Positions 17,955 through 26,644 of a stretch of 64,000 nt of DNA are shown one piece after another. The notes beneath the pieces were generated by a model. The model made no database searches and had not been told where the DNA came from. It worked only from the letters and a program-made list of their open reading frames with translations. The position numbers were made by a program, and so were the translations under genes. The stretch's first letter is position 1; the number at the start of each line of letters is the position of its first letter. This stretch comes from Sulfoacidibacillus thermotolerans (GTDB taxonomy: Bacteria > Bacillota > Bacilli > Alicyclobacillales > SLC66), in NCBI RefSeq assembly GCF_003144315.1, contig NZ_MPDK01000007.1:1-64000 (forward strand), read 5' to 3'.

Positions 17955-19460
17955 ATGAGCGGAGCATATGGAGCGAATTTGTTGAGTTCGCGAGTGCCAG
18001 ATTGGTTGTCACGTCAGCGTCATTCTGAACAGTTAGCGATCGCCTTTGAAAATGAAACGTGGAGTTATAAAAAACTCTATGAGCGAGTTGGTCGATTAGC
18101 TGGATTTTTTGCTGCGCACGGTGTACAAAAAGGCGATCGAGTAGCCTTGCTCGCTCGCCATGGGCTTGTATTTGCAGCATCAGTTCATAGCTTTATCCAA
18201 CTGGAGGCCGTTTTGGTTCCACTTAATACGCGGCTCGCAGCAGAAGAATTGGCTTGGCAAATTCAAGATGCTGGAATTCGGCTGCTTGTCTATGATGATG
18301 AGCATCGTTCATTGGCTATGCGTGCACTAGCAATTTGCCGGACAAATGGCGTTGCATTACTCAGTCCGATTGAGTTAGACGGTGTGCACTGGGACGAGCA
18401 AGTTGAGCCCATTTATCATGATGCGATTGAACTTTCAGCGATTCAATGCATGATTTATACGTCAGGGACGACCGGTCGCCCAAAGGCAGCACGCATTTCT
18501 TATGGCAATCACCTCTTTGGTGCACTTGGTTCTGCTTTGCGTTTGGGAGTTCAAGCGAACGATCGCTGGCTTACACCACTTCCCCTGTTTCATGTGGGGG
18601 GGCAATCGGTCTTGTTGCGTAGTGTCATTTATGGAACGGCGGCTCTTATACAAGCTAAATTTGATCCGTTGCAAGTGAACAGCGCCATCTACAACAAAGG
18701 GGCGACACTTGTTTCTGTCGTCCCGGCAATGCTTTTTCGCATGCTTGCAGAACAAGAAATGCCGTATCCATCGACTTTACGCAATGTATTACTTGGGGGT
18801 GGACCTGCCCCTCGCACATTACTTGAAACCTGTTTAGCAAAAGGTGTACCAGTATCACAAAGCTATGGTTTGACAGAAGCGAATTCACAAGTGGCAACTC
18901 TCAGCCTGAATGAGAGTTTGCGAAAATTAGGTTCTTCTGGGCAAGCGCTTGCGTTTACGGAAATTTGTATTATGGGGAAAGACGGGCCCCTCCCGCCTTA
19001 TCAGGAAGGGGAGATAGCTTTGCGCGGGCCGACTATTTTTGCTGGGTATGACCATAATCCTGTCGCCAATGAACAAGCATTTCGCGATGGCTGGTTCTAT
19101 ACTGGGGATATTGGCTATGTCGATGACGAGGAGTATCTTTATGTCCTCGATCGCCGAGCAGATTTGATTCTGTCAGGCGGTGAGAATGTCTATCCAGCAG
19201 AAGTGGAGGCTGTTTTGTTGGCGCATCAGGACATTCTTGAAGCGGGGGTTTCGGGAATGTCAGATGAGCATTTCGGACAGGTTCCGTTTGCAGCAATTAA
19301 AGTTAAACCGGGGAGTGTGGTAGATCCTGCAGAAGTACAAGCTTTTTGTCGAGAACGTCTAGCAGGATATAAAGTACCACGCAAAATTGTGATTGTAGAT
19401 GAATTGCCACGCAATGCTTCAGGTAAATTGTTGCGAAGGGAGCTTTCTAAGTGGTTGTGA
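17955..19460 (+). CDS. menE: o-Succinylbenzoate-CoA ligase
   Basis: A 501-aa adenylate-forming enzyme that activates o-succinylbenzoate with CoA. Motifs: MIYTSGTTGRPKAA, GEIALRGPTIFAGY, DGWFYTGDIGYVDD, DLILSGGENVYPAEVE and the C-terminal PRNASGKLLRREL with catalytic Lys. ATG 17955 follows AGGAG (17941-17945) by 9 bases; the in-frame TTG at 17946 touches the ribosome site. The 3' end overlaps menF by 10 bases. Confidence 0.92.
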   Translation: MSGAYGANLLSSRVPDWLSRQRHSEQLAIAFENETWSYKKLYERVGRLAGFFAAHGVQKGDRVALLARHGLVFAASVHSFIQLEAVLVPLNTRLAAEELAWQIQDAGIRLLVYDDEHRSLAMRALAICRTNGVALLSPIELDGVHWDEQVEPIYHDAIELSAIQCMIYTSGTTGRPKAARISYGNHLFGALGSALRLGVQANDRWLTPLPLFHVGGQSVLLRSVIYGTAALIQAKFDPLQVNSAIYNKGATLVSVVPAMLFRMLAEQEMPYPSTLRNVLLGGGPAPRTLLETCLAKGVPVSQSYGLTEANSQVATLSLNESLRKLGSSGQALAFTEICIMGKDGPLPPYQEGEIALRGPTIFAGYDHNPVANEQAFRDGWFYTGDIGYVDDEEYLYVLDRRADLILSGGENVYPAEVEAVLLAHQDILEAGVSGMSDEHFGQVPFAAIKVKPGSVVDPAEVQAFCRERLAGYKVPRKIVIVDELPRNASGKLLRRELSKWL

Positions 19461-20899
19461 GTCAGCAACGCACAGATCTCGTTGAGAAAGTACTAGAAGA
19501 TGGGCAATTTCAAGCGCAATTGGCAAACGCGATCGAGCAGGCTAAAGAGGAAAATACAACACGCATTGCCTGTATTGCTCTCAAATGGCAGGGATCATTA
19601 GACTTTGTAGATCTGTTTGAACGCAACCCGCTCATGGTAAAGATGCAAGTTTTTTGGCGTGACGGAGATTTACCGTCTGGTAAATCTTTGGCGATCGGAG
19701 AGGCCGTGTCCTTTCAGGCGCAAGCGGCAAATGTATTTGATGAGGCGCGCTCATTATGGCGAAATACAGTTGCTCAGTTTGTGGGAAATGGGAGTAAATG
19801 GGTTCGTTTTTTTTGTGGACAGGCGTTTGATCCAGAGACAGAGCGCGATGTTGTTTGGAAAGAATGGCCTGCTGGGCTGATGTTTTTGCCGAGATACTTA
19901 TTTATAGAAGAGGAACTTGGAATTCGTCTTGTGATCTCACTCGAAGTCACAAAGGAGTTAGATCTAGCGTCTGCTGTTCATGCAATTCGCGCGGAATTGC
20001 AGCGTCTTAGTGATCCGCTCGAGCGAGTAGAGCGCGATTTCCAAGAGCCTTTAACTTTTGCGCAGAGCAGTGCGGCTGATTTAGAGACTGTGGAAAGTGA
20101 TTCTTTACAATGGAAAAAAGCAGTTGCTCACGTTGTGCAAAAGATTGCACGCAAAGAATTTGCTAAAGTCGTACTCGCTCGTCGCAGGGTATGGCGTGCA
20201 AAAGAGCAGATTTCCTCGGCGACAGTGCTGAGAAACTTACTCACACGTTATGAAACCGGTGTGGTCTTTGCTCTTCAATATGTGGATCAAGTATTTGTAG
20301 GAGCCTCGCCAGAGCGCCTAGTCCAAAGTTTTAAGCAGCATGTGCACATTGATTGTCTTGCTGGGACGACAGCGCGTGATCAAGATTTAGAAAGTGATGC
20401 GCAAGCGGCAACACAACTGCTTGCGAGTCAGAAAGACCGCTCTGAGCACGCACATGTTTTGCGTGGAATTCTCCAAGATGTACAAGACGTTGTCGGTGAT
20501 CTCTCCTATCCGGATGCTCCAAAACTTCGCTCATTAACGAATGTGCATCATCTGTATACGCCGATTGAGGGATACAGGCTCGATGGGACCACTATTCTTG
20601 ACCTTGTTGCACGCTTGCACCCGACTCCCGCAGTTGCTGGGTTGCCTAAGCATGCGGCAATGATGGAGATTAGGGTACAAGAGCAGATGGATCGCGGATT
20701 TTATGCAGGGCCCATCGGTTGGCTTGATGCACAGGGAGATGGAGCTTTTAATGTGGCTCTTCGCTGTGGGTTGCTCTGTGGGCGTGATGCTGTGCTTTAT
20801 GCTGGGGCCGGAATAGTTGAAGACTCTAATCCTTGGGCAGAGTGGGCAGAAACGGAGTGGAAATTACAGCCTATGCAAACCGCACTCAGCGAGGAGTGA
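19451..20899 (+). CDS. menF: Isochorismate synthase
   Basis: A 482-aa chorismate-binding enzyme making isochorismate, the entry step of menaquinone synthesis. The C-terminal half has FAKVVLARR, GASPERLV, LAGTTARDQD, SEHAHVLRGI, HLYTPIEG, LHPTPAVAGLPK and DRGFYAGPIGW, the family active site. GTG 19451 overlaps menE and has AAGGGAG about 8 bases upstream. An entC/dhbC role is less likely because of the men context. Confidence 0.93.
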   Translation: MVVSQQRTDLVEKVLEDGQFQAQLANAIEQAKEENTTRIACIALKWQGSLDFVDLFERNPLMVKMQVFWRDGDLPSGKSLAIGEAVSFQAQAANVFDEARSLWRNTVAQFVGNGSKWVRFFCGQAFDPETERDVVWKEWPAGLMFLPRYLFIEEELGIRLVISLEVTKELDLASAVHAIRAELQRLSDPLERVERDFQEPLTFAQSSAADLETVESDSLQWKKAVAHVVQKIARKEFAKVVLARRRVWRAKEQISSATVLRNLLTRYETGVVFALQYVDQVFVGASPERLVQSFKQHVHIDCLAGTTARDQDLESDAQAATQLLASQKDRSEHAHVLRGILQDVQDVVGDLSYPDAPKLRSLTNVHHLYTPIEGYRLDGTTILDLVARLHPTPAVAGLPKHAAMMEIRVQEQMDRGFYAGPIGWLDAQGDGAFNVALRCGLLCGRDAVLYAGAGIVEDSNPWAEWAETEWKLQPMQTALSEE

Positions 20900-20907
20900 A
20901 AATAGTT

Positions 20908-22713
20908 ATGACAGTAAATCCTCATTTAGAAGTGGTGCACGTTTTTGTTGCCGCACTAGAACAACTTGGCGTGCGTCATGTTTGTATTTCTCCTGGTTCG
21001 AGGTCAACTCCGTTGACGATTGCTTTTGCGCGTCATCCGGGATTTAAGGTTTGGACATTACTGGATGAGCGTTCAGCCGCTTATTTTGCACTTGGATTAG
21101 CACAACAAACAAGACAACCGGTTGTTCTTTTGTGTACTTCTGGAACGGCAGCAGCAAATTATCTTCCAGCTGTCGTTGAGGCGCGTTTCAGTCGGGTTCC
21201 ACTGCTTGTTTTCACGGCGGATCGCCCCAAAGAGTTGCGTGCAGTAGGTGCAAATCAAACGATTGATCAAGTCAACTTGTACGGATCGCACGTAAAATGG
21301 AGTCTTGAAATGCCAACGCCAGATGGCACAGCCGAACTATTGCCCCATGCACGCCAAATGGCAGTGCGTTTAGTCACAAATGCACTTAGTGCACCGCAAG
21401 GTCCCGTACATTTGAATTGGCCCTTTCGCGAACCGTTGTTGCCTCCACAGAAACGAGACGTTGAGTCAGAGTTTATTGAACACGTGCTGCCTATGTCTGT
21501 CGCTATTGCACGTAAACAATTCACGGAATTGGAATTACAAAATTTAGCTGACATAATCAATCGTATAGAACGAGTTCTATTCATTGTCGGCCCGCAGTTT
21601 GATCAGAACCTTGCAGAGCCTTTATTACAGATAGCGCTCAAATTAAAAATTCCCATTCTTGCAGATCCGCTCTCGCAATTGCGGGCAGTAGCACAAACAT
21701 CCGATTTACAGTATATCATTGATCACTACGATTCACTCTTGCGTCATCAAGAACTTGTGGAGGCCAAATTTTTGACACAGTGGAAACCAGAACTTGTGAT
21801 TCGACTCGGTCAAATGCCTGTCTCGAAAGTACTTGGCGCATATTTAGCAAAGTTGCGCGGTGTGCGGCAACTTGCCATTGACGATGCGTCCGAGTGGCGC
21901 GATCCTATATTTGGAGCAACAGATGTATGGCAGACCGACCCTGTCTTATTGTTGCAAGCGCTCAATCGCATAGTGCCAGAGCGGGAAGAATCTTTATTTG
22001 CGGCAAATTGGCGGGCGCTAAATGAGCAGATTGCAGATTGTCAACGTAAGGCAATTGATGCGATTGAGGGACAAATGAGAGATCAGTTTTCGCGAGAGCA
22101 AACTTTTGCAATGCCGTCTCTTCTTTTTGAAGGTCGTATTTTTCTTGAATTGGCGCATCTTCTGCCACCTCATACAACGCTATATGTCGGCAATAGTATG
22201 CCCGTGCGCGATTTGGATTCGTTTTTTGGCAAGATCAATAAACCTATGTTTATTCTTGGCAATCGTGGGGCGAGTGGAATTGATGGAGTCGTTTCGAGTG
22301 CATTAGGTGCAAGTGCAGGTCATACGAACGGTCCTACTGTACTCGTGATCGGGGACATTTCTTTTTTTCATGATCTAAACGGTTTGTTGGCAGCCAAACA
22401 ATATCGAATCGACCTGACGGTTATTTTGGTTCACAATGACGGGGGTGGAATTTTTTCCTTTTTGCCACAGGCGACACAAGATGATGTCTTTCCCTACTTT
22501 GAAACGCCTCATGGGTTAGAATTTCAATCCGTTATCACGATGTATCAAGGCGTATACAAACAGATTTCAGATTGGGAGACATTTCGTCGGGAAATGACAA
22601 GGTCGATAGCGGAAGGTGGTTTACGCGTTTTAGAATTACGCACGAATCGAGAACTGAATGTTCTGATGCATCGCAAAGTATTTCAGACGTGCCGGGAGGA
22701 ACTTCTCCCATGA
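20908..22713 (+). CDS. menD: SEPHCHC synthase (MenD)
   Basis: A 601-aa thiamine-diphosphate enzyme adding a 2-oxoglutarate-derived succinyl group to isochorismate. The N terminus has CISPGSRSTPLTIAF and ALGLAQQTRQPVVLLCTSGTAAANY with FTADRPKELRAVGANQTIDQ. The C-terminal ThDP motif runs from GNRGASGIDG to GDISFFHDLNGL. The start is ATG 20908; GAGGAG lies at 20891-20896. It overlaps menH by 4 bases (ATGA). Confidence 0.95.
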   Translation: MTVNPHLEVVHVFVAALEQLGVRHVCISPGSRSTPLTIAFARHPGFKVWTLLDERSAAYFALGLAQQTRQPVVLLCTSGTAAANYLPAVVEARFSRVPLLVFTADRPKELRAVGANQTIDQVNLYGSHVKWSLEMPTPDGTAELLPHARQMAVRLVTNALSAPQGPVHLNWPFREPLLPPQKRDVESEFIEHVLPMSVAIARKQFTELELQNLADIINRIERVLFIVGPQFDQNLAEPLLQIALKLKIPILADPLSQLRAVAQTSDLQYIIDHYDSLLRHQELVEAKFLTQWKPELVIRLGQMPVSKVLGAYLAKLRGVRQLAIDDASEWRDPIFGATDVWQTDPVLLLQALNRIVPEREESLFAANWRALNEQIADCQRKAIDAIEGQMRDQFSREQTFAMPSLLFEGRIFLELAHLLPPHTTLYVGNSMPVRDLDSFFGKINKPMFILGNRGASGIDGVVSSALGASAGHTNGPTVLVIGDISFFHDLNGLLAAKQYRIDLTVILVHNDGGGIFSFLPQATQDDVFPYFETPHGLEFQSVITMYQGVYKQISDWETFRREMTRSIAEGGLRVLELRTNRELNVLMHRKVFQTCREELLP

Positions 22714-23549
22714 TCGAATCGAAAAGAATCACAGTGCGTGGGGTGAGTTATCATTTATGGAATTGGGCATGCAGTAACTCTGCTCCAAAACGCACACCGA
22801 TTGTTTTTTTGCACGGATTTGCGGGTACAGGGGAAGATTTCTTGTTTTTGCATAGCGCAGAGAGGCTTATGCAGCGTTGCTGTATAGCAATTGATGCGTT
22901 AGGGCATGGCGGGACTGATGTGCCTAAGGATCCACGCCGTTATGGAATTGAACAGGTTATCCTTGATCTTGATGCACTCTTTACAGCATTGCAAATTCCA
23001 CAAATTCATCTCGTCGGCTACTCCATGGGAGGGCGTATGGCGCTAGCTTATGCACTTAATTTTCCTCAAAGGATAAAGAAGCTAGTGTTGGAGAGTGCAT
23101 CACCAGGACTTAAGACGGCAGTGGAGCGAGCACAACGAAAACGTCAGGATGAAGAGCTCGCAAAGCGTATTGTAGAAAAAGGGATCCATGCATTTGTGGA
23201 TAATTGGGAAACTAATCCTCTTTTTGCATCGCAACGTCAGGTTTCAATTGAACGCTTAGATCATCAGAGAAAAATGCGACTCTCCCAAATCCCTGAAGGG
23301 TTGTCGCGTAGTTTATTAGGAGTCGGAACGGGTGTACAGCCAAGTTATTGGGATAAAATTGAGAATCTAAGCACTTCAGCGCTTCTATTGTCTGGAGAAA
23401 TTGATATGAAATTTACAAATATTGCGCGGGAAATGAAAGAAAGAATGCAAACAGCTGAACATCGTGTAATCGCAAATGCTGGGCATAATATACACTTGGA
23501 AAACCCGGATGGATATATTAAGAATATAAGTGAGTTTTTGCTTGATTAG
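22710..23549 (+). CDS. menH: SHCHC synthase, alpha/beta hydrolase (MenH)
   Basis: A 279-aa alpha/beta hydrolase that eliminates pyruvate from SEPHCHC. The nucleophile elbow is VGYSMGGRMALAYAL and the catalytic His lies in NAGHNIHLENP. The oxyanion segment is FLHGFAGTGEDF. ATG 22710 overlaps the menD stop; GGGAGGA sits 9 bases before. It is the last gene of the operon and converges with cbiB, sharing four bases, so no terminator fits between them. menC is absent from this cluster. Confidence 0.9.
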   Translation: MIESKRITVRGVSYHLWNWACSNSAPKRTPIVFLHGFAGTGEDFLFLHSAERLMQRCCIAIDALGHGGTDVPKDPRRYGIEQVILDLDALFTALQIPQIHLVGYSMGGRMALAYALNFPQRIKKLVLESASPGLKTAVERAQRKRQDEELAKRIVEKGIHAFVDNWETNPLFASQRQVSIERLDHQRKMRLSQIPEGLSRSLLGVGTGVQPSYWDKIENLSTSALLLSGEIDMKFTNIAREMKERMQTAEHRVIANAGHNIHLENPDGYIKNISEFLLD

Positions 23550-24538
23550 AATATGATCCCGATCAAGCAAATAAAAGTTAAAACAATCACAATTCCCCAT
23601 AAAATGCGTATTGCACGAAGGATGGTAAATTGTGATAGTGGCAAGATGGAATCTCCTAAATAGGCTCGAAAGTGTATAGTTCCATGATAACGATTTTCGC
23701 CACCGAGTCGAACACCTAACAGAGTTGCACATGCACTTTCTGGAATGCCGCTGTTTGGGCTAGGGTGTTTTTTTGCATCACGTCTTACCACATGTATGAT
23801 CCGCGCAGGATTCGTGTGAAAGAATGGTCCGAGTATAGCGAAAAGAAACAATGACAAGCGTGCGGGTATGTAATTTAATACATCATCTGTCCGCGCTGGA
23901 ATCAATCCAAAATCGATGTAACGATCATTTTTATATCCAAACAGCGAGTCTAGCGTATTGGCAGCGCGATAAGTGAGTGCGAGTGGGGCTCCGCCAATTA
24001 TTGCAAAAAATAGTGGGGCTATGACTGCATCTACAAGATTCTCAGCAATCGTTTCGACGGTGGCGCGTACTAAATCCGGTTCATCTAAGTGTTCAGTTTC
24101 TCGACTTACGATATATCCAGTATATTTTCTAGCTTCGATGAGGTTCCCCTGCTGCAATGGACGTAACACGCGTTTTCCCGCTTGATCTAATCCTTTGGCT
24201 GCGATGGTCGTTGAAATGAGCCAGATGTTAAGGATGTCGCCTAGCCATGGGCTGAAATGATTAACTGCTAAAATAAGGATTGCGGTAAGACTGTATGTAC
24301 TAAATAACACAATGCCTGTCAAAAGACCGCCGCGCCATACTTTTATATTTTTATATGGACTGTCTATATACAGCCATTGTTCTAAAATGTAAGCAAAGCG
24401 TGCAATAAGGACGACGGGATGAGTCAAAAATTGCGGATCGCCTATAATGACATCGAAAAGGAGTCCGCAAAGCGCCATTAAAAAATGCGACGAAATCAGG
24501 GTATGCATCGTATATGTCCCATAAAAAGGCGCAGACAT
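23546..24538 (-). CDS. cbiB: Adenosylcobinamide-phosphate synthase
   Basis: A 330-aa membrane protein of the CbiB/CobD family that attaches aminopropanol (phosphate) to adenosylcobyric acid in B12 synthesis. The family opening GLLFDVIIGDPQFLTHPV is clear, with RPLQQGNLIEARKY, ETVAENLVDAVIAPLFF, and the C-terminal AKKHPSPNSGIPESACA and LGVRLGGENRYHG. ATG 24538 follows GGAGG at a spacing of about 9. No other cobalamin gene is nearby, and no B12 riboswitch was recognised upstream. A 28-aa ORF lies between it and the inferred promoter. Confidence 0.92.
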   Translation of the reverse strand: MSAPFYGTYTMHTLISSHFLMALCGLLFDVIIGDPQFLTHPVVLIARFAYILEQWLYIDSPYKNIKVWRGGLLTGIVLFSTYSLTAILILAVNHFSPWLGDILNIWLISTTIAAKGLDQAGKRVLRPLQQGNLIEARKYTGYIVSRETEHLDEPDLVRATVETIAENLVDAVIAPLFFAIIGGAPLALTYRAANTLDSLFGYKNDRYIDFGLIPARTDDVLNYIPARLSLFLFAILGPFFHTNPARIIHVVRRDAKKHPSPNSGIPESACATLLGVRLGGENRYHGTIHFRAYLGDSILPLSQFTILRAIRILWGIVIVLTFICLIGIIF

Positions 24539-24589
24539 ATGTTTGCGCCTCCTTTTTGTAAAATTTGATTCTATTTATATAAAACACAT

Positions 24590-24676
24590 TCATTTTTTGC
24601 GACGAGCAGCAAAATAAATGCCTAGTGCAACAATGACAATTGCAAGGAGTACCCAACGAATGACGTGGTGACCCAA
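24590..24676 (-). CDS. 28-aa single-pass membrane peptide
   Basis: TTG at 24676 lies 7 bases after GGAGG on the minus strand. The peptide starts with two His and an Arg (LGHHVIRW), has one hydrophobic helix (WVLLAIVIVALGIYFAA) and ends RRKK, giving an N-out/C-in arrangement by the positive-inside rule. It lies 51 bases before cbiB on the same strand and downstream of a good promoter. Function unknown; it may be a partner or stabiliser of a membrane protein. Confidence 0.5.
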   Translation of the reverse strand: MGHHVIRWVLLAIVIVALGIYFAARRKK

Positions 24677-24708
24677 TCTATGACCTCCTCTCGTTCGATT
24701 TCTCGTCT

Positions 24709-24737
24709 ACTATACTATGGATTTATAGGCTTGTCAG
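24709..24737 (-). promoter_or_regulatory. Promoter for the 28-aa peptide and cbiB
   Basis: On the minus strand CTGACA (24732-24737), a 17-base spacer and TATAGT (24709-24714). The start would fall about 25 bases before the TTG. Confidence 0.6.
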
Positions 24738-24781
24738 TAAATGATTGCATATCGTTTTACGAATGCGTGCCAAATGATAGC

Positions 24782-24800
24782 GAGCGGCCATTGGCCGCTC
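24782..24800. terminator. GC-rich hairpin between panD and the 28-aa peptide promoter
   Basis: Perfect 8-bp arms GAGCGGCC / GGCCGCTC around ATT. It lies 17 bases past the panD stop on the minus strand. No clean T-run follows, so its terminator activity is uncertain. Confidence 0.45.
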
Positions 24801-24816
24801 CGAAAGCTTAACATGA

Positions 24817-25233
24817 TCACGAATGACTTTCATTTGGAGTCTGTAGCATTGCTTCGAGCAGCGAGGGGAGAGAGTGACTTTCAATTTTGGTAATGCGGTT
24901 GTTTATGTCGACATACACGATATTTGCAATTGTGTTCAAGTATTCGATGTCGTCCATGATGCCTAAAGATAGGATGATGATCACATCAGATGGCTGAAAC
25001 AAACGAGCTGGAGGGCCATTTAGGCATATTGTACCTGATTGTGCGGGGGCGGGCAGAGCGTAGGTACGCCATAAAGTTGCGTTGGCAACACTCGTAACCT
25101 GAACCATTTCATAAGGTCGAATATTTGCTGCGAGCATCAGCGCTTGGTCTATTGTAATGCTGCCGACGTAGTCAAGGCGCGCTTCTGTTACCGTCGCGCG
25201 GTGAATTTTGCCTTTGCAGATTGTGCGCATCAT
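24817..25233 (-). CDS. panD: Aspartate 1-decarboxylase
   Basis: A 138-aa pyruvoyl enzyme making beta-alanine for pantothenate and CoA. The self-cleavage site is YVGSITID, with Gly24-Ser25. Conserved KIHRATVTEARLDY precedes it, and the tail with VIIILSLG, where the family usually has ISY, follows. ATG 25233 (or the adjacent ATG 25230) follows AAAGGAGG at about 10 bases. It stands alone; panB and panC are not in the window. Confidence 0.9.
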   Translation of the reverse strand: MMRTICKGKIHRATVTEARLDYVGSITIDQALMLAANIRPYEMVQVTSVANATLWRTYALPAPAQSGTICLNGPPARLFQPSDVIIILSLGIMDDIEYLNTIANIVYVDINNRITKIESHSLPSLLEAMLQTPNESHS

Positions 25234-25420
25234 GACTTTTCTTCCTCCTTTAACAAAGCGCCTACGCCTGATTCATATGTTCATTTACGATCAAACGTGT
25301 CAAACGCGTTTTCAGTGCGGATCCTTGCTACCTAGTCACATGTCTTGCAGTTCATTCATATCGTAAGGAGAGATTGGGCATTGCGACAGTGCAAGTGAGC
25401 CGTCGATGGAGGCGTTGTAG

Positions 25421-26644
25421 ATGTTTAGTGGCCTGTCTCATTTGGCCTGTTCGAAATGTGCAAAGACTTATGAAGCGCGTACACGTAGACAAATGTGTGA
25501 TTGTGGAGCTCCTTTGTTTGCACGGTATCATCTTGATGAACTGAGAGGAAAGTTTAAGAAAACAACCATCTCGCAACGACCGCAAAATTTATGGCGATAC
25601 CATGAATTGCTACCGGTAACAAATGAACGTGCGATCATTTCGATGTCAGAAGTCATGACGCCGCTGATCGCCTTGCCAAAAACTGCGCAAGCATTAGATT
25701 TGCCGAATCTGTGGGTAAAAGATGAGAGTGTTTTACCGACAGGTACATTTAAGGCGCGCGGAGCGTCAGTTGGCATCTCGCGTGCGCATGAACTTGGAAT
25801 TACAGAAATCGCACTTCCTACAAACGGAAATGCTGGAGCTGCATGGGCTGCTTATGCAGCGCGGTCCGGTCTAAAAAGTGTGATTGCACTTCCTAAAACG
25901 GCACCACGCATCCCTTATCTTGAATGTTGCTATGCAGGGGCAAAAGTTGAAGTCGTAGAGGGTACGATTGCACAGGCTGGCATATTGATTGCCGAGTATG
26001 TAAAGCGCACAAATGCATATGAAGTTTCAACCTTTAAAGAACCTTATCGTCTAGAGGGGAAAAAAACGATCGGTTTTGAAATTGCTGAGCAATTTAATTG
26101 GTCTGTCCCTGATGTAATTGTCTATCCAACGGGTGGAGGTGCAGGGGTTGTTGGAATCTATAAGGCATTCATTGAATTACAAGCGCTTGGTTTCATTGAA
26201 CAGCGATTACCTCGCATGGCAATCATTCAGGCGACAGGGTGTGCACCACTTGTCAGAGCGTTTGAACAGGGACAGCGCGAATCGCGGTATTTTGAGGATG
26301 CACAAACCATTGCATATGGCATGCGCGTGCCAAAGGCACTTGCCGACGAGATCATATTGGAGATTATCAGAGAGACGCGAGGGATTGCCTGTGCGGTGAC
26401 AGATGAGGAAATTCGCGATGAGCGTGCACGCATTTTGCAGGTCGATGGGTTCCACGCCTGCCCGGAAGGGGCAGCCGCATTGGCAGGGGTACGCAAACTG
26501 CGTGAACTTAATTTTATAAAAGACAGCGACCGCGTTGTGTCAATAAATACGGGCAGTGGTCTAAAGTATATGGAGCAAGTAGAATGGGCACAGAGGATAG
26601 GAGAGAAGGAGAGCTTAACAGACTGCCAAGCTGTGCGACCTTAA
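25421..26644 (+). CDS. thrC: Threonine synthase
   Basis: A 407-aa fold-II PLP enzyme converting O-phosphohomoserine to threonine. The N terminus carries a rubredoxin-like zinc knuckle CSKC...CDCG typical of the long bacterial/archaeal ThrC subgroup. The PLP Lys lies in LPTGTFKARGASVG; the phosphate loop is PTGGGAGVVG; NTGSGLKY is near the end. ATG 25421 is 7 bases after GGAGG (25409-25413). No hom or thrB adjoins. It overlaps the converging RNase Z gene by 4 bases. Confidence 0.88.
   Translation: MFSGLSHLACSKCAKTYEARTRRQMCDCGAPLFARYHLDELRGKFKKTTISQRPQNLWRYHELLPVTNERAIISMSEVMTPLIALPKTAQALDLPNLWVKDESVLPTGTFKARGASVGISRAHELGITEIALPTNGNAGAAWAAYAARSGLKSVIALPKTAPRIPYLECCYAGAKVEVVEGTIAQAGILIAEYVKRTNAYEVSTFKEPYRLEGKKTIGFEIAEQFNWSVPDVIVYPTGGGAGVVGIYKAFIELQALGFIEQRLPRMAIIQATGCAPLVRAFEQGQRESRYFEDAQTIAYGMRVPKALADEIILEIIRETRGIACAVTDEEIRDERARILQVDGFHACPEGAAALAGVRKLRELNFIKDSDRVVSINTGSGLKYMEQVEWAQRIGEKESLTDCQAVRP

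Noticed and set aside
24677-24816. Search for a cobalamin riboswitch near cbiB and at 40949-41138 near the NicO-like gene
   Set aside because: No B12-box-like sequence or matching fold was seen in either region.
25234-25420. T-box leader upstream of thrC
   Set aside because: The gap is short and lacks the T-box sequence and a terminator.
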